Shown: positions 45,688 to 55,139 of the stretch, piece after piece
Layout: each line of letters begins with the position of its first letter
Position numbering within the stretch: position 1 is the first letter of the stretch
NCBI GenBank assembly: GCA_003255065.1
Contig: QAOA01004678.1
Location: 1-64,000, forward strand
Direction: 5' to 3'
DNA: 64,000 nucleotides
Origin: Cercis canadensis
Lineage: Eukaryota; Streptophyta; Magnoliopsida; Fabales; Fabaceae
Notes under the pieces: model-generated
What the model was told of the DNA's origin: nothing
Database searches by the model: none
Seen by the model: only the letters and a program-made list of their open reading frames with translations
Translations under genes and position numbers: made by a program

Positions 45688-47173
45688 TGTTAGTCCCAGA
45701 ATTCTCTAATTCAATTTTGATGATAATAAATGATCCTACTGTTACTAATCTTGTGTTATGTGCTTAAGTGTTTATTTAGAACATGTTAGTAAGAAGTCTT
45801 TAACAAAGAACTAGTTCTAGCAAAAGAGTTATGGCAAAGGCATTCTTGCTGACGTGGATGAGGATCTATGCTGAATTAAGAAGACCCAAGAAAACTCTCC
45901 TTTTGTTAGGAAGTTTCCTATACATGGTGAGGAAATTTCCTCTTAAAAGTGTAGTTGCAAGATCCACTTTTTAAGGGATAAAGTAAGAATTGTTTATTGC
46001 TAAAAGTGAAAGAGATAATGCAAATGAGATTCTCTTACTCTATGTGGTGGACAACTGTCCTTAGTAGGGCTGTTTTCTGAACTCTTCACTTGGGCTTATC
46101 TTCCTTTATGAAGAGATATTCTTTGAGCCTTCAAGAGCTAGCATAACTTGTTCTTAAGAACCAGTTCTTGCCTATGTGATGAGCTTCAAATTCTTGCTGA
46201 TGTGGATAAATCTTGTTGAAGACTCAAGTTGGATTTAGTCCTCTCTAGTCTCTCGAGGACATTGTGTGAGTTGAGATTGGAAAGTCCTTCTTGACTTGAC
46301 TGATGCAAGTCCTTCTTTCAAGGAAAACCTTACACACTTTCTCTTACACAAAGTAAGACTTTTTGGCACAAAAGGACAAAAGACTTTTTGGTTGATGGAA
46401 ATTGTGTCAGCTAGTAGGTGACTTTCTTCTTTGCCTCTTTGGTAGTCCTTCACGTGGGTTCTCTTTGCCTTAAGAAGAGAAAGGTTTCAATACTTCTCCT
46501 TAGCTTTTTTCAAAGTTCCTCACGTGCACAAGAAAGAAGATAAAAGCAAGAAGACTTTCAAGGCTTCGGTTTTTATGCATGAAGTGTAGAAAGAAGAAAA
46601 ACACTTTTAGAGAGAGAAAGAAGTCATTGTTGAGAGCTTTGCTCTTCTCCTTCTTCTCGGCCATTCTTTTCATGCTTCAAGATTCTCATTGTAATATATA
46701 CTCAGTGAGAGAGTTTCATCTTTGGGGCTAAACCAAAACACTTGGGTTTTGTACTTGCATTTCTATGGGAGAAATCCATGAGAGTGATCTCTAATGAGTT
46801 AGAGAGAGAGAGAGTTCATGGTGAGCTTGGAAAAATAAACTTGTTGTAAAGCTTGGAGAAACTTGAAAAAATAAACTTGAAGTATAGTGGAACCCCATTG
46901 ACATGGGAGAAGTGGATGTAGGCATGTTAGGCCGAACCACTATAAATATTCTTGTTGATCATTTTCTTCCTCTTCTCTGATTCTCTGGATATCTTTTTGT
47001 TTTGGTATTTATATGGTTTACTAAGTTATTTCGTGCATTCAAATCTGGCATTTGTGAAAGAATTGATTTATAAGAACTAGTTCTTAAACAAATGTGTTTT
47101 GAATCTGGTTTTACAAACGATTTTTTAACAATTCTTATTCACCCCTATCTAGGAATAGACTCTGCAACTCTCA
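45688..47173 (+). repeat. copia 3' LTR (1486 bp)
   Basis: Same termini as the 5' LTR. Scattered substitutions and small indels separate the two, including loss of tandem units near 46830 and an extra GGCACAAAAGGACAAAAGA near 46360. Confidence 0.93.
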
Positions 47174-47559
47174 GTGAATAATATATTTTGATTTTTAAGA
47201 AATATTATTTAGGAATTTACCTTTAAAAATTAAAAAGAAAAAAACTTAGGAAATTCCAACCAATGGAATGTCAAAAAAATAATAAAAAAAATTCAATTTT
47301 TTTAATAATATAAATTTAATTTTAAAATCTATTAATTTTTTTTAAAAATTCCAATGGTATTTTGTTGTTGGAAAATTTTTTCTTACACTCAAATTCCGTT
47401 GGAATTTTTTTTCCATTGGAGTTCATTATTCCAATGGTAGTTTTTCTAACTGCACATTTTCCTTTAGAATTTTCATTGGAATTCAGAATTCTAACGAAAA
47501 TTCACTAAATTCCAATGGAAATTTTCTGTTAAAATCTAGATTTTTTTCTTGTATTAAAA

Positions 47560-49180
47560 GTAGATATTTAGCAAATTTAAGTTCTTTGTACCAGATATTG
47601 TTGACGAACTATGAATTCCCTACTATATATATATATAGGTAGTTTGATGGATATGGTGAGAAAGAAATTGAAATTGCTTTCCATATGACTAAACATTGAA
47701 AAAAACAACCTAATCTTTATATTTGTTAGTGTAACCATGTTCGTCAATTTGTTCCAAATCATTATAATTGTGGTGATTGATAAGCTACCTTTCTTCAGAA
47801 GGCAAGTAATGCTATACCACATCTCTCAATTGAGTGGGTTTTGGTAGAACTCACATCTTGATATTGGTGTCACTATAAACATTTCAAAAAAAATAAAAAT
47901 TAATGAGCCACCTAGTCTGTAAAATAATAATTTTTTTTTTAACACAGTTAAACTCAAGTTCTGTCAACTCTTACCAAACTTTGTGACTTGAATTTTTAAG
48001 ATATTCGCAATGGTGCCAATTGTAGGATGTGGGTCCTGCCAAAATTCCCTCAATTAAAGAGGGGGAGGGTAGCGCTATCCCATTAGGGAGGCTAAGCAAC
48101 CACCTATAATTATATTAAGTTTGACCAAATACTTTTCTATATGTTCCGTGCAAACATGTGAGCATATAAATTGGAAGAACATATGTACAATATAATTATG
48201 CAATTCAAGGCCCAAAAAAAAAAATTCTACAATTGCTAGGCCCATCATTTTAGTGTGTACACTGGGCATACACCTATCAATTGGGCTCAATCCTATCTAT
48301 TTAGCCTATACTCATTGTAGGTAGTTTAGGGAAAACCATTTTTAAGCATGTGTTTAGGCTCAAATTACCTTTATACTTATTTTGTATCTATTATGCAATG
48401 GTTAGTAGATTGGGCCGCACAAGCGGTGACGGAGTTCTCGAGGCATATAACCTAATATGATATCATAACCCTATAAATAGGATTTTTCTAGATTCAATTT
48501 GTGAAGCCGCAATGCCTCTCCTTGACAACTTCCTCTACGATGGTAAAGGGAAGTAGCAGATGCTCTCAAAGAAGATAGAGAAGTGAATCAGATACTAACA
48601 CAAAAAAGACCAGATTTGTTCAACCGGAATGGATCAAGTTCTTCAAAATCCCATTTCCCACCTAGGATCCTTTCATGTCAATGTTCAGTTCGGCTTACCA
48701 ATTACATAATTGAAAGTTCATCTCCATTTAAGGGTTGTCAGAACCAAAGAACCGAAATTTGTGGAAGATAAATCTGACAGATAAAATGAAACTTGTAATT
48801 GGATCTTGAAAATTTGTATGCTTTCTGAAAGTTTTAGTGCTGGACCATCTGCTATAAGTTGTGCGCAAAACCATAAAGATTTATAGGTTTCAATCGGAAT
48901 TTCCATCTGTTAGAGGATTAACAATTTAAATGTCATACGATCTTAGGGATCAAATTACATTTTAGGACATGGCTAGAGGGAATTTTGTTAAGCAAAGATG
49001 TACATATGACAACATCATATTAAATTATATAATGAAAAAAATAATAGGAATGAACAAGATATAGGCTTTCTTTTGTAATACATATGAACAGTAGAGCTTG
49101 TATTTTTTTAATTAGCATACCACCTTTCACTTTTCATGTCAATGTCCAGTTCAGTGGACAATAACATACTTGAAAATTCA
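47560..49180. other. non-coding; contains one half of a diverged 180-bp repeat
   Basis: No gene recognised. 48675-48860 and 49135-49315 share blocks such as TGTCAATGT, GATAAATCTGACA/GATAAATCTAACA and TTTTAGTGCTGGACCATCT, so they are diverged copies of one repeat. A CCCTATAAATAGGATTTTT motif near 48470 may be an old promoter or LTR remnant. Confidence 0.5.
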
Positions 49181-49181
49181 T

Positions 49182-49601
49182 GTCCATTCAATCTTTTTCA
49201 AAAACTAAGTATCTAAATCTCCGCAAAGGATAAATCTAACAAACTAAATGAAACCCCTCAATTTGATCCTAAAAAACTATGTTTTTGTAAAATTTTAGTG
49301 ATGGACCATCTACTTTTGGGAATATCCTTATAGGTATTAACTTTCTATGCTGTTTAGACTGCAAAGGTCATAGAATATCAAATAGAATCNGTCCATTCAA
49401 GCTTTTTCAAAAACTAAGTATCTAAATCTCCGCAAAGGATAAATCTAACAAACTAAATGAAACCCCTCAATTTGATCTTAAAAAACTCTATGTTTTTGTA
49501 AAATTTTAGTGCTGGACCATCTACTTTTGGGAATATCCTTATAGGTATTAACTTTCTATGCTGTTTAGACTGCAAATGGTCATAGAATATCAAATAGAAT
49601 C
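49182..49601. repeat. suspected false duplication at single-N joint (49390)
   Basis: 49182-49389 and 49391-49601 are near-identical and meet at one N, with the same suffix-prefix pattern. Confidence 0.75.
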
Positions 49602-50684
49602 ACTTTAATTTTGAAAGAGCTTCCTAATGAGTCTTAAAATAAGAATTATTTATGTCTAAATAAAAAATTTTGAAAGGAGTGGTAGTATTATATTATTTAA
49701 ATATTATTGAACTCATTCAAACTTTGCACTATATAAACGGAACTGAGCCCACCAAGTAAAAGACTTACAAAAAAATTTAATATTTCAATGAATGCATATG
49801 CAAATTTTAGAATTTCTTCCAGAATGGAAGAAGCTAATATTTTGACAAAAGCTAAAACAAAACACCATATTTTATTGTCTAGCTCTGAAATACAAGTTTA
49901 GAAAGACATAAACTTAGTGAATAAAGAAATTCAAAATGGATAGAGATTAGGGACGCACAAATAGAGCAATGTAACTCAAAAATGAATAAATAAATAAATA
50001 TCAAAGAACAGTGTGTAACGTAAGACACTAGTGGACAGGAACACCAGCATTAAAAGGGGCATAATGTGAGATTTTTTGCATTGAAAAATTGGATGAATTG
50101 CACAAAGAGACAGGTGAGTTCAGCAGGGATGTGTGTGACAGCCGTGCTAATTTCACCTCTCTCTCTGTGTATTTTATCCAATTTTGTAAAAAGTCTATTC
50201 CTGTCTACTAGTGTCCCATGTGACACACTGTTCTTTTATTTTATTTTTGTTTCATTTTTGAGTTACATTACTCCATTTGTGCCTCCCTAATCTCTTTCCT
50301 TTTTTCAATTTATTTACTTAATTAGTTTATTTATTCAGTTAGTTTATGTCTTTCTAGAGTTGTATTTCAGAGCTAGCCAATAGAATATGGTGTTTTGGTT
50401 TAGCTTTTGTTGAAGTACTAGCTTCTTTCTTCCATTCCCTGCCTTTAAGAGATTATAAAATTTGTAGTATATGCATTCATTGCATTTGAAATATCAACTT
50501 TTTCAAGTCTTTTACTTGGTGGGGTCAGTTCTATTTATATGGTGCCAAAGTGCATAGTTGAAATGAGTTTAATAACTTTTAAATAATATAGTGCTACCAC
50601 TCTTCAAAACTTTTTATTTTGATATAAATAACTCTTTTTTTTAAGACTCATTATGAAGCTCTTGTAAAATTAAAGTGATTCTAT
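49594..50684. repeat. 1.09-kb foldback (long inverted repeat)
   Basis: Left arm 49594-50042 and right arm 50198-50684 are reverse complements with modest divergence: ATAGAATCACTTTAATTTT at one end and AAAATTAAAGTGATTCTAT at the other, CACCAAGTAAAAGACTT against AAGTCTTTTACTTGGTG, and ACACTAGTGGACAGGAA against TTCCTGTCTACTAGTGT. The spacer also continues the symmetry (ATTGGATGAATT/TTTATCCAATTTT, AGACAGGTGA/TCACCTCTCT). No coding sequence and no clear target duplication. It could be a foldback or Mutator-like MITE, or a local inverted duplication. Confidence 0.9.
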
Positions 50685-51069
50685 ATGAGTCAAAACAGTT
50701 CAAGGTGCATGAATTGGGCCATAAAGAAAATTTGCTATTCTATGTAAATTTTATCTTATAACTACCAATTTATGTCACTTTTAGTAGTGTTTAATTGTTT
50801 TGATTCATACTAGGTTGTTCTTATCGATAAGCACTTCAAAATGATCAAAAAACTTAGAACTAATTTAGTCTAAAGTAAAAGTTTTGAGAGGGTGGTAACA
50901 CTATATCCTCATTAGAGGGGTGGTAGAATAGCAATTCTCCTAAAGATATGGAATAAGTTGAAATATAAAATATATCAATATCACAACTTAAACATTGGAA
51001 GGAAAGTACTATACATTGATATAATATTTTTTTCTTCCATTTTCTACAACTCTTAATTAAATTCCCAAT

Positions 51070-51395
51070 GCCAGCACAAGTTAGATCAGTTTGTCAAAGA
51101 GTTCGGCTTAGAGCTTTGCATCTCCGAAGTGCCCGAGTTCAAACCCTCTCCAACCAACAATTTCACTTGATGGGCATCCCTGCTCAGGAAGATCTCATAG
51201 CACCTAGGGGCTAGTTGAGTAGCCTCCTTTAGAATTAATAGTACCTTGGAGGTAATCTTCTAGGTGAACATCTGCCTACCTCTTTGTAGAACCCAAACAT
51301 GCCATTAGCGTCCTATGATAGTATTGGAGTAATCTATCTTTCCTACCATTTTTGTTTATAAAAAAAAATAAAAATAAAACCCCAACATTGTAGAC
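51070..51395 (+). mobile_element. tRNA-derived SINE
   Basis: A box A-like TTAGATCAGTTTGTCAAAGAG (51081 on) and a box B CGAGTTCAAACCC (51134-51146) at pol III promoter spacing. The body runs about 180 bases further and ends in an A-rich tail near 51358-51380. Box B is a common SINE/tRNA form (GGTTCGAATCC). Target duplications were not identified. Confidence 0.7.
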
Positions 51396-51431
51396 CGAGT
51401 TAAAAAAAAAAAAAAAAAAANAAAAAAAAAA

Positions 51432-52315
51432 AAGCTGCTAAATATGAACCTCAAAGGTTGTCACAATTTTCTTACTATTCCTTGTCCTCAACTGGTTCGG
51501 GTGCATCAGCTTCAGTTGCAGCTGCAGCAGCGGGAGCAGCAGAACAAACTCCACTTTCATCCATCACTCGTCTTACCCAACTGTCTCAGGGAAAGCCGCA
51601 GAGTGACAAATGCAGCAAAAAACTCGACATACTTTAGTGCCTTCAGCCGCACACAATCAGTACCCTTCATGGCGTTCTCTAGCGCAGCATCACCCCGCTT
51701 CAATGCCATCTCCACCACAGTATCAACCAGCTGCGCTGTTCTCAGGCTGTTGTCATTGCCAATCTTCACCTGAATTGCGAGCCTTACCAACTCCACCATT
51801 TTCCGGTCAGATCTGAATACTGTCCATCTCCCTGTCCNTCAGAACAAGCTGCTAAATATGAACCTCAAAGGTTGTCACAATTTTCTTACTATTCCTTGTC
51901 CTCAACTGGTTCGGGTGCATCAGCTTCAGTTGCACCTGCAGCGGGAGCAGCAGAACAAACTTCACTTTCATCCATCACTCGTCTTACCCAACTGTCTCAG
52001 GCAAAGCCGCAGAGTGACAAATGCAGCAAGAAACTCGACATACTTTAGTGCCTTCAGCCGCACACAATCAGTACCCTTCATGGCGTTCTCTAGCGCAGCA
52101 TCACCCCGCTTCAATGCCATCTCCACCACAGTATCAACCAGCTGCGCTGTTCTCAGGCTGTTGTCATTGCCAATCTTCACCTGAATTGCGAGCCTTACCA
52201 ACTCCACCATTTTCCGGTCAGATCTGAATACTGTCCATCTCCCTGTCCTCCTTCTCCTGTTCCTGTCTGTGTCCTTATCCTTAGTTCATCTATCTTTTTT
52301 CCCCTGCTCCATGGT
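51432..52315 (-). pseudogene. fragment of unidentified gene, with suspected assembly duplication
   Basis: In the right-hand copy (51846-52313) the minus strand reads from ATG 52313 (MEQGKKDR, then TGA, then TKDKDTDRN and a basic stretch) into a helical segment with KMVELVRLAIQVKIGNDNSL, LVDTVVEMALKRGDAALENA and TDCVRLKALKYVEFLAAF. A second frame ends ATEADAPEPVEDKE and a stop, a plausible C-terminus, so either an intron or a frameshift separates them. The left-hand copy 51432-51837 repeats the same sequence up to the N at 51838 and is probably an unmerged contig end. I do not recognise the protein. A plus-strand frame here is a shadow. Confidence 0.5.
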
Positions 52316-52363
52316 CACGAGAAACGGCAGCAGTGCCACGCCCTTCAGCGGAACACGCAGGTT

Positions 52364-52690
52364 TGTTAGCAGTTGAAGTTCTTCCTTTCATTTTTGTTAT
52401 GTTTTGTATGTGTGTACTGTAACGTTTTTAGTAGTCTGTTTTGTTTCTGTTATCTGGTTGACCAGTGTAGGATAATTTGGTTGACCATTGTATGTTTTAA
52501 GTTGTGTATTTTATTGATGTGAGGTAATGATGTAGGTGTGCTATAAAAACCATGTCATAGTATGAAATAAAGGGAGAAAAAATCATCAAAAACCTGAAGT
52601 ACTCTCTATAAACATTCTCTTCTTCTCTCTTCCTTCTCTATTTCCTCCCATACAACCAAGAAATAAAATTAATTCTTTGCTAAGGAGCAA
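52364..52690 (+). repeat. 5' LTR of copia deletion derivative
   Basis: Matches 53851-53917 plus 54559-54770 and, inverted, 54800-55124. Contains GGTTGACCATTGTATGTTTTA and a CTATAAAAACCATG promoter-like box. The right boundary is approximate. Confidence 0.75.
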
Positions 52691-53850
52691 AAGAAGTTGA
52701 AGGAGAATGTCTCAAAGGATGCTAAAGCTCAGTTTTTTCTTCAATCAAAACTCACTAATCAAATGGTGACCAAAATTATCAACTTAAAATCAGCCAAGGA
52801 GATCTGGATAATTCTACTAGAAGAGTTTCAGGAGCAGCTCCAGTGAACTAACTCTTTATATTAAAGTTAGTAATAATGGTGTCTTGATAGTCTCTCTTTA
52901 TGTTGATGATTTATTGGTGACTAAAAGTAACTTTGAGCTTATTCAAAGCTTTAAAATGGAGATGATGAAGAATTTTGAGAAGACAAACTTAAGATGTATG
53001 AAATACTTCCTTGGCATGGAGATTACACAATGTATGGAAGGGATCTTCATATCTCTCTAGAAAATATGCAATTGAAATTTTGAAAAAGTTCAAAATGCAA
53101 CATTTCAAACTAGTTGCAACCCCACTAGTTGTCAATGCAAAATTGTCAAAAGATGGCTTTTATCTAGTGTTTAATGAGAAGCAATATAGAAAATTAATTG
53201 GTAGTCTCCTCTACCTTTCAGCAACTAGACTAGATTTAATGTTTGCTACTAGTTTGCTGTCAAGGTTTATGCCAGCTTCTACTCAAGCACATTATGGAGC
53301 AACAAAGGGAGTCTTAAGACACTTGAAGGGCACTATAGATTATAGCATTTGGTTTGAGGCTGATATAGAAGTGAAGCTGTATGGGTTTACTGACAGTGAC
53401 CATGCTAGATCAATTAATGATATGAGGAGTACATCTGGTAATTATGCCTTGTTCTTGAATTTTTTCATGGAAATCAAAGAAGCGAGAAACAAATATTCAA
53501 TCTACTGCAGAAGCAGAGTATATAGCAACTTCTGGTGCTCCAAATCAAGCCATTTGGCTATGAAAATTTCTCAAGGGTCTTTTGTTAGAGCAAAATGAAG
53601 GTACATTAATTTTTTTGACAATAAATCTTTTATAGCTATTTGTAAGAGTCCTGTCAGCCATGGGAAGACAAAGCACATAAAAGTGAAGTTTCATTCAAAT
53701 AGAGAATTTGAAAGAAGGAGAGATCAAGCTGGTTCACTGCTCAATCGAACATCAACGTGTGTACATCTTCACAAAGATCTTGCCTAGAGATAAATTTTAA
53801 GATTTCATAGCTAAGCTTGGAATGTCATGGAAGAACTTCAAGAAGGAGAA
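52690..53850 (+). pseudogene. gag-RT-RNase H fragment of copia deletion derivative
   Basis: A gag piece (LKENVSKDAKAQFFLQSKL, SAKEIWIILLEEF) is followed within about 40 bases by RT with LYVDDLLVT (52890-52920), then in another frame RT to RNase H (53011-53598: YLSATRLDLMFATSLLSRF, YGATKGVLRHLKGT, GFTDSDHA). Stops and a frameshift disrupt RNase H. The PPT AGAAGGAGAA precedes the right LTR. Confidence 0.88.
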
Positions 53851-54770
53851 TGTTAATAGTTGAAGTCATTCCTTTCATATTTGTTGTGTTTTGTATGTGT
53901 ATAATATAATGTTTTTAGAGTAAAACCCTTTTTTAGTCCTTGAAAAATGCAGCCACTGACAAATTCGTCTTCCAAAAATTTTTAGTGAAAAATTGGTCCT
54001 TGAATTATTATTCCACTTACAAATTAGTCCTCCAAGAGGTAAGATTAGTGAAAAGAAAAGGAAGAATTGAAATGAAAAAATGAGGGCTTAAACATAGCTA
54101 AGCAAGATCAGTGAAAGAAATTTAAGAAAGGGGTCTACAGGGGTCTAAAAATTTTCTCATTAAAGTACCAGAGGACTAATTTGTCAAATAGAATAACAAT
54201 TCAATGACCAATTTGTCACCGAAAATTTTTGGAGGACAAATTTGTCAGTAGCTATATTTTTCAAGGACTAAAAAAGGNATTATTCTACTGACAAATTAGT
54301 CCTCCGAGATGTAAGATTAGTGAAAAGAAATGGAGGACTTGAAATAAGAAAATGAGGGGTTAAACATAGCTAAGCAAGATCAGTGAAAGAAATTTAAGAA
54401 AGGGGTCTACAGGGGTCTAAAAATTTTCTCATTAAAGTACCAGAGGACTAATTTGTCAGATAGAATAACAATTCAATGACCAATTTGTCACCGAAAATTT
54501 TTGGAGGACAAATTTGTCAGTAGCTACATTTTCCAAGGACTAAAAAAGGGTTTTACTCATTTTTTATTGATATGTTATGTTTCAGTTATTTGGTTGACTA
54601 GTAAAGGATAACTTGGTTGACCATTATATGTTTTAAGCTGATGTGTATTTTACTAATGTAAGCTAGCAATGTAGGCGAGCTATAAAATTCATGTAACAAT
54701 ATGAAGAAAAGGGAGAAAATATCATAAAATACCTAAAGTACTCTCCAGAAACATCTTCTTCTCTCTTCCC
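53851..54770 (+). repeat. 3' LTR of copia deletion derivative, interrupted and truncated
   Basis: LTR sequence at 53851-53917 resumes at 54559 after a MITE and stops near CTCTCTTCCC (about 54770), where the left copy would continue for another 50 or so bases. Confidence 0.8.
53918..54558. mobile_element. MITE with about 150-bp TIRs inside the LTR
   Basis: Left end GAGTAAAACCCTTTTTTAGT and right end (reverse complement GAGTAAAACCCTTTTTTAGT) start long inverted repeats sharing CTGACAAATT, GTCCTCCAAAAATTTT and AATTGGTC. Flanks ATGTTTTTA and ATTTTTTA look like an imperfect 8-9 bp duplication, pointing to Mutator-like or hAT. The uninterrupted LTR at 52364-52690 confirms the insertion site. 54007-54277 and 54279-54549 are a further suspected N-joint duplication (N at 54278); without it the element would be about 370 bp. 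Confidence 0.8.
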
Positions 54771-54799
54771 GTAGATTTTGGGATCTAGTTTATAGCAGA

Positions 54800-55124
54800 A
54801 AATTGGTTTGATATGTAGGTTGTGAGGGAAGAGAACAGAAAAGGAAGAGAGAAGAAGAGAGATGTTTTTGGAGAGTTTCCAGTTTCTGATTTTTCCTTCA
54901 TTTTCTATTTCATACTATCACATGGCTTTTATAGCACACTTACATCACTTGCTTACATCAGTAAAGTACACATAAGCATAAAGCACACAATGGTCAACCA
55001 AATTATCCTACACTAGTCAACTAGAAACTAAAACATAACATATAAGTAAAAAAAAAAAAAAAAAAATCACAATACACAAGTACAAAACAAAACAAATATG
55101 AAGGAAGGATTTCTACTACTAACA
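54800..55124 (-). repeat. 3' LTR of minus-strand copia
   Basis: On the minus strand it starts TGTTAGTAG after the PPT AAGGAGGAGAA (ending at 55124) and resembles 52364-52690 inverted (GGTTGACCATTGT, CTATAAAAGCCATG). An A/T homopolymer occurs near 55048-55066. Confidence 0.8.
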
Positions 55125-55139
55125 TTCTCCTCCTTGAAG

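Larger units (their letters stand above)
39520..47173 (+). mobile_element. Ty1/copia retrotransposon with pol deletion (7.65 kb)
   Basis: Two LTRs (39520-41068, 45688-47173), PBS, gag, a protease remnant, an RNase H remnant, a long 3' region with ORF remnants and a PPT. Flanks are ATGAA (39515-39519) and GTGAA (47174-47178), a target duplication with one mismatch. Long LTRs and a large region between RNase H and the 3' LTR resemble the SIRE/Maximus lineage. Integrase and most of RT are missing. Confidence 0.93.
37924..47556. mobile_element. CACTA-like (En/Spm) non-autonomous element, split by a copia insertion
   Basis: Left end CATTACAAGAAAA and the reverse complement of the right end TAATACAAGAAAA match at 11 of 13 positions and resemble the CACTACAAGAAAA terminus of the superfamily. 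A 3-bp duplication AAA flanks it (37921-37923, 47557-47559), although AAA in AT-rich DNA is weak evidence. Both flanks of the nested copia carry many TTCCATTGGAATT-type palindromes near the element ends, like CACTA subterminal repeats. Without the nested copia and suspected duplication it is about 1.8 kb and has no transposase. Confidence 0.6.
52364..54770 (+). mobile_element. copia deletion derivative, plus orientation
   Basis: LTRs begin TGTTAGCAGTTGAAG (52364) and TGTTAATAGTTGAAG (53851, after AGAAGGAGAA). The internal region joins a gag fragment directly to RT, lacking most of gag, protease, integrase and the first half of RT. The right LTR is interrupted by a MITE and cut off at its end, where the opposite-facing relative begins. 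Confidence 0.85.

Noticed and set aside
50095-50150. Apex of the foldback resembling miR390 (AGTTCAGCAGGGAT)
   Set aside because: Only about 12 of 21 positions match, the loop is too short for that precursor, and the similarity is confined to the middle of the sequence.
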